From NCBI RefSeq assembly GCF_009765835.1, contig NZ_LMUS01000006.1:2410645-2474644 (forward strand): a stretch of 64,000 bases of DNA, read 5' to 3'. The notes beneath the pieces are model-generated. The model did not search any database. It was not told the DNA's origin and saw nothing but the letters and a program-made list of their open reading frames with translations. Source of the stretch: Granulicella sp. L56. GTDB taxonomy: Bacteria > Acidobacteriota > Terriglobia > Terriglobales > Acidobacteriaceae. This document shows positions 52,514 to 60,651 of the stretch, in pieces; within the stretch, counting starts at the first letter, position 1, and each line of letters opens with the position of its first letter. A program made the position numbers and the translations under genes.

Positions 52514-53083
52514 ATGACAGATGTAACGGTCAACCATGTCAACAGCAACCTGGAGGCGTCCGACAAGGTACGAAAGGCAAGAGAGAGGGCGGAGCTCGCT
52601 GAAGCGGAGCTCGCACGTGTGACGGAAGAAGAGGCAGCGGAGAGGGTGGAGCGTCCATCAAAGACACCCGTGTCCGAGGGAGCAGTCACGGACGGCGGGG
52701 AGGTAGAGTTACGCAAAGACTCGATGATGGCATATCTGCTTGACGCCCTTCAGCAAGGCCGCGATATAGGCCACTATGGCAGGCTGGTATTTGCAATCAC
52801 GGCGCGACATTTCTTATCGCATGAAGATCTCTTGACATGGCTGAGCCGGGATCCAGACATCAATGAATCAAAGGCGAAGGCATTGATCAGACAGGTTGAG
52901 GAGCACGGATACAATCCTCCGAAGCGCGAACGGATCCTGGAGTGGCAGGCCGAGCAGGAGTTTCCGATTTTGCCCAATCCAGAGGATCCGGACTGCGGCA
53001 ATGTCTATCGAAGTTTGAAGTTTCCTGACGCAATCTATGAACACATTGAGGAGTATCAGGAGCAGAAAGAGAGCAGTGGTTGA
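52514..53083 (+). CDS. Hypothetical protein with acidic coiled start
   Basis: A 189-residue cytosolic protein; GGAGG lies 5-6 nt before ATG 52514. Residues 18-55 form a charged helix (VRKARERAELAEAELARVTE), followed by a linker and a helical domain (DSMMAYLLDALQQGRDIGHY, LVFAITARHFLSHEDLLTWL, KALIRQVEEHGYNPPKRERI) resembling a small HTH-like bundle. The EQEFPILPNPEDPDCGNVYR end is unusual. I do not recognise the family; similar proteins accompany stress genes in Acidobacteria. It precedes the HAD gene on the same strand. Confidence 0.7.
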   Translation: MTDVTVNHVNSNLEASDKVRKARERAELAEAELARVTEEEAAERVERPSKTPVSEGAVTDGGEVELRKDSMMAYLLDALQQGRDIGHYGRLVFAITARHFLSHEDLLTWLSRDPDINESKAKALIRQVEEHGYNPPKRERILEWQAEQEFPILPNPEDPDCGNVYRSLKFPDAIYEHIEEYQEQKESSG

Positions 53084-53195
53084 GTTCTCTCTTCTACATT
53101 CCCCGTCTTGATTGAAGTTGAGACGCAGAAGACGGACACCCATCGATCAACCAGTTTACGAATGGATCAACTTAGCGGAGTTGAGTGAGGATTCA

Positions 53196-53858
53196 ATGAT
53201 TGAGGCCGTGCTATGTGATATCGACGGAACTTTACTACAGAGCAACTGGCTGCACGCGGCCGCTTGGAAAGACGCGTTCGCCCAAATTGATATTGATGTT
53301 CCGCTCGAAGATGTTCGCCGTCAAATTGGGAAGGGAGGCGATGAACTCATACCGGTCTTCGTACCCTGGTGGAAACGCAAGGCGGTGGAGCAGCCATTGA
53401 AGAGATATCGCGAATTCATTTTCAGAGACCAGTACCTTTCTCAGGTTGAGCCATTCCCAAAGGTCCGTGAGCTGCTCCAGCACATGAAGCAAGCGGGCAT
53501 CAAGATTTCTCTCGCTTCTTCCGCACATCAAGAAGAATTGGAGGATTACAAGAGGATTGCCAACATTGAGGACCTGGTCGAAGCAAGCAGTTCGTCGGAT
53601 GACGCCAGCAGGTCCAAGCCCCACCCGGACATCTTTGAAGCGACGCTGAAGAAGTTGGGAGTCGCGTCGAAGAACGCCCTGGCTCTTGGGGACACCCCTT
53701 ACGACACGGAAGCAGCCGGCAAGGCCAACGTTTGGACCGCGGGTGTAACAACCGGTGGATGGACGGAGGCGGAGTTGCTGGCCGCCGGTTGCATAGAGGT
53801 TTACAGAGACGTGGCAGAACTATTGGAAAACTTTGAGCATAGCGCGTTCGCTAAGTAA
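53196..53858 (+). CDS. HAD-superfamily phosphatase (phosphoglycolate-phosphatase-like)
   Basis: A 220-residue enzyme from ATG 53196 (MIEAVLCDIDGTLLQSNWLH), GAGG upstream. HAD motifs: I, CDIDGTL with the nucleophile Asp; II, SLASSAHQEEL; III, Lys in SKPHPDIF; IV, LGDTPYDTEAAG. The cap is helical (class C1) as in phosphoglycolate or beta-phosphoglucomutase-like phosphatases. TTGGW in the tail (AGVTTGGWTEAEL) is a signature. Likely removes a phosphate from a sugar phosphate; beta-phosphoglucomutase activity would fit the maltose/trehalose genes nearby but is unproven. Confidence 0.9.
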   Translation: MIEAVLCDIDGTLLQSNWLHAAAWKDAFAQIDIDVPLEDVRRQIGKGGDELIPVFVPWWKRKAVEQPLKRYREFIFRDQYLSQVEPFPKVRELLQHMKQAGIKISLASSAHQEELEDYKRIANIEDLVEASSSSDDASRSKPHPDIFEATLKKLGVASKNALALGDTPYDTEAAGKANVWTAGVTTGGWTEAELLAAGCIEVYRDVAELLENFEHSAFAK

Positions 53859-54018
53859 TGACTCAAAGTTTTTTATTTTCGATCGTTCCTGTAATAAGTT
53901 GACGTAGCCCCACATTTCATCAATCTTATTGGTGCATTCGCTGGCACTGAATAGGACGGAATGGAGCAGGATTATTACCGTTGACGCGCCGATTGCCAGG
54001 CGTCATTCATTTCGGCAA

Positions 54019-54360
54019 TCAATAAGCTCTGATCTTGGCCTGCGGTGGTGCGGCTGGCCAACTAAACTTTGCTGTCGGTTTGGTTTTGGTGAACAATGCT
54101 CGGTCGTTGCAGTTGAAGCACAAAGGTTTCTTGTTCAGGACCGCGAGTCTCTTACGACAGACCGGGTTGGCGCAAAGTCTAGGTGGAGGGTGACCACCCG
54201 CAGCGAGAAATAGTGGATCTGTTGCAATATCGAGCTCCATGCCGAAGTATTTCGCCTGCCTAGTGGTTCTGCAATCCCCCAGTAGTGGTAATGAATAGTC
54301 ATTCTCGCCATGGATACGGCGTGCGCGAAACAGCAACTTCGTCGTTACACAAGGATGCAA
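54019..54360 (-). CDS. Possible small protein with a zinc-ribbon-like tail
   Basis: A 113-codon frame beginning with TTG, so the start is uncertain. The second half reads PPRLCANPVCRKRLAVLNKK and PLCFNCNDRALF; two Cys pairs (C-x4-C, C-x2-C) with basic linkers look like a zinc ribbon. The N-terminal half (RRIHGENDYSLPLLGDC) does not resemble a known family. Could be a remnant. From 53859 to 54018 I see nothing else. Confidence 0.4.
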   Translation of the reverse strand: MHPCVTTKLLFRARRIHGENDYSLPLLGDCRTTRQAKYFGMELDIATDPLFLAAGGHPPPRLCANPVCRKRLAVLNKKPLCFNCNDRALFTKTKPTAKFSWPAAPPQAKIRAY

Positions 54361-54399
54361 TGACCTGCATCGTAGAGGCCTATTAATCTTGGTGGATTA

Positions 54400-54420
54400 C
54401 GTCCAATCCATGATTGGACG
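54400..54420. repeat. Perfect intergenic hairpin
   Basis: CGTCCAATC-CAT-GATTGGACG, a 9-bp perfect stem with a 3-nt loop, in the gap 54361-54527. No T-run on either side, so it may be an operator or a recombination scar. Confidence 0.5.
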
Positions 54421-54527
54421 CATTGGACATTGAACAGCCGTGAGACTTCAAAGGCTCGCCGTGAAACACTCATTGGTCAGTGTGGCCGCGAGAAAGATCT
54501 GGGACGAACCATCGAGCGGACGATAAC

Positions 54528-54845
54528 TTAAGATCGCCTTTGTTCCATCGAATCTGAGATATTCCAACTGTTCTTTTCCGGAATGTTTGGATTGTGATTC
54601 AGATGTGGATCAATTGGGCGTACAAGGAAACGAGAATCGATAATGGTGACACCGATGCCTGGAACATACGCTGATACCCAGTAAGCAAAAGTGGTGCGCC
54701 CGTTGATCCAGACTATTTGTCCTTTTCCCAGGACACCCTCCCCCATCGGCGTTCCTTCAAAATACTCTTCGCCGTTTCCGCCGCTTCGATAGGGAACATT
54801 CTGAACAACTACGCGACATTCATCATAATTCTGGGGTTTATTCAT
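54528..54845 (-). CDS. Hypothetical protein
   Basis: A 105-residue product starting MNKPQNYDECRVVVQNVPYR. It looks beta-rich (GEGVLGKGQIVWINGRTTFA, YWVSAYVPGIGVTIIDSRFL), like a PilZ-type or SH3-like barrel: RVVVQNVPYRSGG with a conserved Gly/Gln/Val-rich barrel. PilZ domains bind cyclic-di-GMP through RxxxR and D/NxSxxG motifs, but these are not clear here, so I keep it as unknown. It lies 140 bp from the outer-membrane protein gene on the same strand. Confidence 0.5.
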   Translation of the reverse strand: MNKPQNYDECRVVVQNVPYRSGGNGEEYFEGTPMGEGVLGKGQIVWINGRTTFAYWVSAYVPGIGVTIIDSRFLVRPIDPHLNHNPNIPEKNSWNISDSMEQRRS

Positions 54846-54985
54846 AAGTCGAACCGTCCGGAAATATGGATGCTGCTCCGGAAAGCTGAGATGTCCCGAT
54901 TTTGGGTAAATTCGCTTTCAGAGTGACACAAATCTTTCAGATCACATACGTGGTACGGATCAGATACACCCTAGCAGTTCGCTAT

Positions 54986-55885
54986 TCAGGGAGAACGAAA
55001 GACATCAGGAAGGTCCATCGCGAAGCCAATTTGGCCGCCTATGCGTGGGCTGGCGACATATTTACCTCCGAGTATGCCGAAACAGAAACTGAATCCTTTG
55101 CGAACAAGATATTGGCCCCCAACCATGGCCTGAAGTTGCGCTTTTCCTAGCTTTTCATTGGGCGTATAGGCACCGAAGACTTCGGCGCCAAGCGTGAGCG
55201 CAGGGCGAAAGTCGTGCTGCAGGGAGAGGCCGCCGGGAAGGACATGTCCCTGGGTGGTCGTACCCAGCGCCCCCGTACTGGTATTTCCAGCGAATAAATA
55301 CCCAAGATTGGCCGTCAACCGCGTTTTGGGGGACAAGGACTTTTGTGCGATGAGGTTGAGCCAGTAGTCTTCTAATCCTGAACCCAATTGCTGACTAACA
55401 TCGCCTGTCGGAAATTCGACATAAAAGCTAGCGGCGAGGGCTGGAACTCTTGAGGTTGAGGTCTCCTTGCGAAAGGCAGCCTTAAGGCCCAGGTTCGTGT
55501 CTCCGATACCGTTGGAAGATTGATTTCCTGCCACCCGGTAAATCGAAAGGTATGGAGAATCCACATCGATCTCCAGATTGTGCGGCAGACCATAGTTGAG
55601 TTTTACGTTTGCCGTATTCTGCCTGTGATTAGGGTATTGAAGTTGAAGAGCGTCGTCTTCGTCGAAGAATTCCAGGTGCAGTTTTCCAGGCTCAGTAACG
55701 GCGGTGTCATCGGTGTAAAAAGGCAGCTGGGCGTGAAGCCGCTCGCAGACGCAGAGGATAAGACACAGCGGAAGAATGATCCGCAGGGTCGGGAAAACTG
55801 GTCGGAATTTCAGAAGAACAATCCGCAAAGATGACCCTACCCGGAAGAGACTTTCTTGAAGTGAAGACTCACCAAGCCTTTTCAT
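54986..55885 (-). CDS. Outer-membrane beta-barrel protein (phenol MetA-like / transporter family)
   Basis: A 299-residue exported protein. Signal peptide ends about residue 53 (LPLCLILCVCERLHAQ). LPFYTDDTAVTEPGKLHLEF is the start of the family known as putative MetA-pathway outer-membrane transporters. Alternating beta strands follow (ANVKLNYGLPHNLEIDVDSP, GIGDTNLGLKAAFRKE, ALAASFYVEFPTGDV, TRLTANLGYLFAG, GGLSLQHDFRPALTLGAEVF), giving a porin-like barrel. Cargo unknown. No partner genes; a monocistronic envelope protein among the stress genes. The first ~30 residues may not be translated. Confidence 0.8.
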   Translation of the reverse strand: MKRLGESSLQESLFRVGSSLRIVLLKFRPVFPTLRIILPLCLILCVCERLHAQLPFYTDDTAVTEPGKLHLEFFDEDDALQLQYPNHRQNTANVKLNYGLPHNLEIDVDSPYLSIYRVAGNQSSNGIGDTNLGLKAAFRKETSTSRVPALAASFYVEFPTGDVSQQLGSGLEDYWLNLIAQKSLSPKTRLTANLGYLFAGNTSTGALGTTTQGHVLPGGLSLQHDFRPALTLGAEVFGAYTPNEKLGKAQLQAMVGGQYLVRKGFSFCFGILGGKYVASPRIGGQIGFAMDLPDVFRSP

Positions 55886-56050
55886 CCATCTGAAGGCACT
55901 GTGGGATGAAGGGTGAGCAGTACTGCGATCTTAGCCGGTTTAGATGCAAAGTAACGATTTTCGTAACGCTTCTATCGCAGTACAACTCATAGGCCCGGTT
56001 CTAAATCTCATCACCAGCGAACGCTATTTCCGTTACTACACAGGTGAACA

Positions 56051-56545
56051 ATGAGTGTCGAAACCTTAGAAGAGCTACTGATAGATGAGTTGAAGGATTT
56101 ATATTCGGCGGAGAAACAGATCATTCGTGCTCTTCCCAAACTGATCAAGGCTGTCACAACTCCCGAGCTGCGGGAGGGCCTCACAACCCATCTCGAAGAA
56201 ACGAAGGGCCAGGTGGGGCGACTGGAGAGAATAGGTGAAATTCTTGGGAAGAAGATGAGCGGCAAAACGTGCGTCGGCATGAAAGGCGTCCTTGAAGAGG
56301 GTTCCGAAGTGCTGGAAGATACCGAAAAGGGCCCGGTGCGCGACGCTGCTCTCATCTCGGCCTGTCAGAGAGTGGAGCACTATGAGATGGCGGGATACGG
56401 CTCAGCGCGGGACTTCGCCAAGCTCCTTGGGCAAAAGGAAGTGGCTGGGTTGCTTGATGAGACATTGGCGGAGGAAAAGAACGCCGACAAGGTTTTGACC
56501 GGTGCATCCAAGCAGGTCAATGTACAAGCTAAACAAGAAGGGTAA
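56051..56545 (+). CDS. YciE/DUF892 ferritin-like protein
   Basis: A 164-residue four-helix protein: MSVETLEELLIDELKDLYSA, EKQIIRALPKLIKAV, TPELREGLTTHLEETKGQVG and ISACQRVEHYEMAGYGSARD. These are DUF892 (YciE/YciF) hallmarks with metal-ligand-like Glu/His residues (EKQ, HLEET, RVEHYEMA). Members are induced by osmotic and other stresses and bind a di-metal centre; the reaction is unknown. It precedes the iron-permease-like gene by 27 bp, which suggests an iron-handling pair. Confidence 0.95.
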   Translation: MSVETLEELLIDELKDLYSAEKQIIRALPKLIKAVTTPELREGLTTHLEETKGQVGRLERIGEILGKKMSGKTCVGMKGVLEEGSEVLEDTEKGPVRDAALISACQRVEHYEMAGYGSARDFAKLLGQKEVAGLLDETLAEEKNADKVLTGASKQVNVQAKQEG

Positions 56546-56572
56546 TGAGACGCATTGCCGTCCCTTAAAGCG

Positions 56573-57043
56573 ATGAATAACGTAGAAGAAGCCAGTCGTC
56601 TAGAAGTTGCAAAGGTGGTGGCCGATAGCGGCCGCAAACAGACCCAGGGTGATGCCTTCGGGAAATTTGCTGCGGCCGCCTCGAGCTGGCTAGGTTCTAA
56701 ATGGGCATTCGTAGGCGCTATCGTTATCATTGTGGTTTGGGCTCTGACAGGACCCCTCTTCCATTACTCCGACACCTGGCAGCTCGTCATAAACACGGGA
56801 ACAACGATCATCACGTTTCTTATGGTCTTCATCATCCAAAACACGCAAAATCGAGATGCCCGCGCTATTAATTTGAAGCTCGATGAGCTGATCCACGCGA
56901 CTGATAGCGCGAAGAATCAGATGATGGATATTGAAAAGTTGAGCGACGAAGAGCTGGACATCATCCATGAGAGGTATACGCGGATGCGTGCCGATTGTGT
57001 CGGTTCCGAGGGCGAAGCCAAGGGCTCACCTACTGGCTCATAG
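56573..57043 (+). CDS. Low-affinity iron-permease-like membrane protein
   Basis: A 156-residue protein with an amphipathic start and two transmembrane helices (about 39-58 WAFVGAIVIIVVWALTGPLF and 66-86 LVINTGTTIITFLMVFIIQN). WALTGPLFHYSDTWQLVINTG and FIIQNTQNRDARAINLKLDE are the family signature (Iron_permease, related to DUF1003-type small channels). C-terminal acidic coiled part (MMDIEKLSDEELDIIHERY). Operon with the DUF892 gene. Actual iron transport by bacterial members is poorly supported, so permease is a family name. Confidence 0.9.
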   Translation: MNNVEEASRLEVAKVVADSGRKQTQGDAFGKFAAAASSWLGSKWAFVGAIVIIVVWALTGPLFHYSDTWQLVINTGTTIITFLMVFIIQNTQNRDARAINLKLDELIHATDSAKNQMMDIEKLSDEELDIIHERYTRMRADCVGSEGEAKGSPTGS

Positions 57044-57131
57044 ATTTTCCTGGATGGCTCGGTCACTTCCTCTATTTCTTAAGAGCGCTCAGGTTAAATG
57101 AACCGATGTTACGAAGTTTCCGAAAGGTTTC

Positions 57132-57920
57132 ATGTCAGCGATCCTACGCAATAACGTCAAAGTCAGTGGAAGCGGGCCCAAAACGCTTATGTTTGCCCAT
57201 GGGTACGGATGCGATCAAAACATGTGGCGAGCTGTCGTCCCCAGTTTTGAAGATGAATACAGGGTTGTATTGTTTGATTATGTGGGCTCTGGATTGTCTG
57301 ATCTTTCCTCATTTAATCGGACGCGATACAGCAGCTTGACCGGTTATGCTGCGGACGTCATAGAGATTATTGAAGAATTAGGACTTGACCGCGTAACTTT
57401 CATCGGCCACTCCGTCAGTTCGATGATTGGTGCCCTGGCTGCCATCGAGCGACCGAAGCTATTTGAACAAATTGTGATGATTGGTCCCTCTCCCAGCTAT
57501 ATCAACGACGGGGATTACGTGGGAGGTTTCGGACGTTCCGACATCGAAGATCTTCTCGAAATGCTCGACAACAATCATGCGGGATGGTCGGCAATGATGG
57601 CCCCCATCATTATGGGAAATCCTGATAGACCGGAGTTAGCGGCGGAATTGGAAGCCAGCTTTTGCAAAACTGATCCTGTTCACGCACAGCATTTTGCTCG
57701 GGTGACCTTTCTTTCGGATAACCGCTCCGATCTCGTGAAACTGCACACCCGCACCCTAATTCTTCAGTGCGCCGAAGATGCGATTGCTCCTCTAAGCGTG
57801 GGACAATATGTTCACCGATGTCTACCCGAAAGCCAATTGATCGTGATGGACGCGACGGGACATTGCCCACATCTGAGCTCGCCGGGTCCGGTGACGGACG
57901 CGATTCGAGCATTCATCTAG
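57132..57920 (+). CDS. rsbQ: RsbQ-like alpha/beta hydrolase, energy-stress input
   Basis: A 262-residue hydrolase close to Bacillus RsbQ in pattern: NNVKVSGSGPKTLMFAHGYG, CDQNMWRAVVPSFEDEYRVV, LFDYVGSGLSDLSSFN, IGHSVSSMIGALAAIERP (nucleophile Ser), MIGPSPSYIND, and GHCPHLSSPGPV with the His; the Asp lies in CAEDAIAP. In Bacillus RsbQ makes or delivers a small ligand needed by the PAS-containing phosphatase RsbP. Here the next gene is a PAS histidine kinase, which overlaps it and has the position of RsbP. A karrikin/strigolactone-receptor-like fold is shared by the family. Confidence 0.93.
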   Translation: MSAILRNNVKVSGSGPKTLMFAHGYGCDQNMWRAVVPSFEDEYRVVLFDYVGSGLSDLSSFNRTRYSSLTGYAADVIEIIEELGLDRVTFIGHSVSSMIGALAAIERPKLFEQIVMIGPSPSYINDGDYVGGFGRSDIEDLLEMLDNNHAGWSAMMAPIIMGNPDRPELAAELEASFCKTDPVHAQHFARVTFLSDNRSDLVKLHTRTLILQCAEDAIAPLSVGQYVHRCLPESQLIVMDATGHCPHLSSPGPVTDAIRAFI

Positions 57921-59410
57921 ATCAGGAAGCAACTTCGGCCTTGGAGTATTTCCGCGATCTCTACGAAAACGCACCCAGCGGCTACCTTGTGCTGAACCTG
58001 GATGGATGTATTCTCAGCGCGAATTCCCCATTCTTGAGTTTGACCGGACTCTCAAAGGGCCAGGAGACCGGCCTCAATTTTCGAACGTTTCTTACATCTG
58101 CCGGGGCAATCTTCTATGACAGCCAGATCCTGCAACCTCTCCTCTTGTCGGGCAAAAGAGACGAGATTGCTCTTGATCTGAAGATTGGTAATCGACGTAT
58201 CCCCATATTGGCCAATTTTTCATTGGTATATGAATCCACCGAACCGACCCAGATCAGAGTGATTGTGTTCAATGCGAGCGACAGACGCTTGTTCGAAAAG
58301 GAATTGTTGCGCTCTCGCAAGGAGGCCGAGCAACTCTCAGAGGTGATCCTTCATTCTTCGGATGCAATTGTCACTGCAAAGCTTGATGGCAGCGTGAGGA
58401 CCTGGAATATGGGAGCGGCGAATCTCTTTGGATACGCCGGACCTGAGGCTGTAGGAGTGCCCCTCTGGAGGCTCATTCTTCCAGAAGAGAAGCTTGAACT
58501 GTCTCACACTGCCATGAAGAGTCTCAAGAGTGGACTAGAGTTCTCATGGGAAGGTGCAAGTCGGCACAAAAATGGATCTGAGATCGAAGTGTCAATCAAA
58601 TTGACTCCCCACATGGAAGCGCCAGGAACACTTGTTGCTTTCTCCGCAATGATCCGCGACGTCTCCAAACAAAAAAGCGCTGAACGCGCCTTACTGCAAA
58701 GCGAAAAGCTGGCCTCGGTGGGACGATTGGCAAGCTCGATTGCACATGAAATCAATAATCCTTTAGCTGCGGTCACCAACCTGCTCTACCTTATCGACCA
58801 GCAGGCAAATACTCCCGCTTTGAAACAGCTCACGGAAACCGCGCAAGAGGAGCTGGCACGAGTCTCTCAGATCACATCGCATACCTTGCGATTCCATCGC
58901 CAAAGCAGTAACCCCACCGATTTGAATTTGAAGAACCTTTTCGAGTCCGTTGTAGCTCTCTACCGGGCGCGGCTCCGGAATTCATCCATCAGCACGGAAA
59001 TTCGAGCTCACGCGGCGCAGCTTCATTGTCACGAAGGCGAGCTAAGGCAAATTGTGCTGAACATAGTAGGGAATGCGATCGATGCGATGAAGCTTGGAGG
59101 GAAGCTTTACCTTCGATGCCGGCAGGCTAGAAGCGCGAAGATGGACGTTGATGGCGTTCGACTCGTTATCGCTGACAACGGAACTGGCATGGACCAGGCA
59201 ACCATGGCCAAGATCTTCGAGCCCTTCTTTACCACTAAGGGCATCGGCGGTACCGGATTGGGATTGTGGATCACCGATGATCTCGTTCAAAGGAATGGTG
59301 GATTTATAAAGATCCGAAGCTCAGTCAGTTCCACCACTCATGGAACCATTGTCACGCTGTTCTTTCCAGGGAAGACAGTGTCGGAGAAAGACCATGGACT
59401 TTCCTACTAG
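57818..59410 (+). CDS. PAS-PAS histidine kinase coupled to RsbQ
   Basis: About 530 residues from the likely ATG 57818 (MSTRKPIDRDGRDG), overlapping rsbQ by about 100 nt; an ATG at 57767 or a start nearer 57900 cannot be excluded. PAS 1 at about 38-165 (LYENAPSGYLVLNLDGCILS), PAS 2 at about 172-295 (DAIVTAKLDGSVRTWNMGAA, FGYAGPEAVGVPLW), HisKA with His in SIAHEINNPLAAVTNLLYLI, N box (IVGNAIDAMKL), G1 (ADNGTGMDQ) and G2 (GTGLGLWITDDLV). No PP2C domain. PAS 1 is the expected receptor of the RsbQ signal. Confidence 0.9.
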   Translation: MSTRKPIDRDGRDGTLPTSELAGSGDGRDSSIHLDQEATSALEYFRDLYENAPSGYLVLNLDGCILSANSPFLSLTGLSKGQETGLNFRTFLTSAGAIFYDSQILQPLLLSGKRDEIALDLKIGNRRIPILANFSLVYESTEPTQIRVIVFNASDRRLFEKELLRSRKEAEQLSEVILHSSDAIVTAKLDGSVRTWNMGAANLFGYAGPEAVGVPLWRLILPEEKLELSHTAMKSLKSGLEFSWEGASRHKNGSEIEVSIKLTPHMEAPGTLVAFSAMIRDVSKQKSAERALLQSEKLASVGRLASSIAHEINNPLAAVTNLLYLIDQQANTPALKQLTETAQEELARVSQITSHTLRFHRQSSNPTDLNLKNLFESVVALYRARLRNSSISTEIRAHAAQLHCHEGELRQIVLNIVGNAIDAMKLGGKLYLRCRQARSAKMDVDGVRLVIADNGTGMDQATMAKIFEPFFTTKGIGGTGLGLWITDDLVQRNGGFIKIRSSVSSTTHGTIVTLFFPGKTVSEKDHGLSY

Positions 59411-59736
59411 CTGGTTCCCGTCGGCCTACACAGTGCATCGGTTATGTCTTCCAGATGCGACTGGATGTCTGGAGTGAATGAAACCGCGCTGCCAACGCAT
59501 GTCTACGTTGTCGTCGCTACCGATCAGAACTGACTTGGATCTCAGGGGCATCCATACCTCCTACAGGGCGCCTCCTAGCGCGATGTGATTCGCACGCCCC
59601 GAGATGGACTCGCGCATCGGCATCGCCACTTAGCCCTGCACGCTTAGGACGCAACACGCAGTTGTTTTTGTCGCATCGTACAGACAGGAAACCTTAGCCT
59701 GATTACAGGAGTTCCCGAGATCTGCAAGGAGAACAA
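59411..59736. other. 326-bp intergenic region upstream of ku
   Basis: No gene seen. Presumably holds the ku promoter; CAAGGAGAACAA immediately before the ku ATG is its ribosome-binding site. Confidence 0.5.
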
Positions 59737-60579
59737 ATGCCGACACGACCCACATGGTCTGGATCTATTCAAATTTCACTCGTTTCGATCGCGGTCAGGA
59801 TCTTCCCGGCCATTAATCCTGGCAAGCAGATTGAGTTCCACCAAATCGATCGCAAGACGCATAAGCGTGTTCATCATCAGAATGTCGATGAGGCAGGAGA
59901 AGTAGAGAAGGCGGACATTGTCAAAGGTTTTGAGTATGCCAAAAACAAGTACATAGAGATTGATCCGGAGGAGCTGAAGGCGCTTCGCCTGCCTACAGCA
60001 ACAACGATGTCGATCCAGCAATTCGTGAAAGCCGAAGAGCTGTCTCCGGGACTTTATGACCGGCCTTATTTCGTGATTCCGAAGGATGAGGTACAGGCTA
60101 AGGCACTCAGTATTATGCGCAAGGCGCTCGCGCAGACGAATACTTTGGGCATCGGAGAGATCGCCTTCAGTGGTCGCCAACACCTGGTTGCAATTGGAGC
60201 TCCTCTGAACCCCAAACAAAAGGGCCTGATGCTCTATATGCTTCGATACGAAGATGAACTGCGCGATCCCAAATCCCTCCTCTCGGGTGTCAAGGAGGCC
60301 TCAGTGGACTCAGACGAACTCTCTTTGGCGAAGCAGCTAATCCGTGGAAAGTCATCAAAATTCGATCTCACTGCGTACAAAAATGACTATGAGGCTGCGG
60401 TGAAGAAGCTGGTCGACGCAAAGCGGAAAGGAAAGCCGCTGCCGGAACCCGAACCGGAGCCGGCGAAGACCAAGGTGGTCAATATTATGGATGCTTTGCG
60501 GAGCAGCCTGAAGGAAGAGAAGAAACCTGGAGCGACAGCAAAAGCTAAGAAGGGAACACGGCGGAAGAAGGCTGCTTAG
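59737..60579 (+). CDS. ku: Ku, non-homologous end-joining DNA end-binding protein
   Basis: A 280-residue Ku: MPTRPTWSGSIQISLVSIAV, RIFPAINPGKQIEFHQIDRK, YEYAKNKYIEI-like VKGFEYAKNKYIEIDPEELK, YDRPYFVIPKDEVQAKALSI and RQHLVAIGAPLNPKQKGLML. The core (about 1-245) forms the ring that slides onto broken ends; the C-terminal tail (KAKKGTRRKKAA) is strongly basic and binds DNA, as in bacterial Kus. Forms a pair with LigD, which is not in the window. With ssb next to it and stress genes upstream, it fits repair of desiccation breaks. Confidence 0.96.
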   Translation: MPTRPTWSGSIQISLVSIAVRIFPAINPGKQIEFHQIDRKTHKRVHHQNVDEAGEVEKADIVKGFEYAKNKYIEIDPEELKALRLPTATTMSIQQFVKAEELSPGLYDRPYFVIPKDEVQAKALSIMRKALAQTNTLGIGEIAFSGRQHLVAIGAPLNPKQKGLMLYMLRYEDELRDPKSLLSGVKEASVDSDELSLAKQLIRGKSSKFDLTAYKNDYEAAVKKLVDAKRKGKPLPEPEPEPAKTKVVNIMDALRSSLKEEKKPGATAKAKKGTRRKKAA

Positions 60580-60618
60580 ATCAATCGCGTGGAAGAAACT
60601 GATTGCTTGTCATGATTA

Positions 60619-60647
60619 GGTGGATGAGATCTGTGATCTCATCCACC
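60619..60647 (-). terminator. Hairpin just after ssb copy 2
   Basis: Perfect 13-bp stem (GGTGGATGAGATC and complement) with a 3-nt loop TGT, 10 nt past the ssb stop. Same stem length and place as at 1411-1442, but with different bases in the upper stem, so the pairing has been kept. Confidence 0.6.
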
Positions 60648-60651
60648 AGAC

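Noticed and set aside
54528..54845. PilZ domain assignment
   Set aside because: The c-di-GMP-binding RxxxR and D/NxSxxG motifs are not evident, so the gene is left as unknown.
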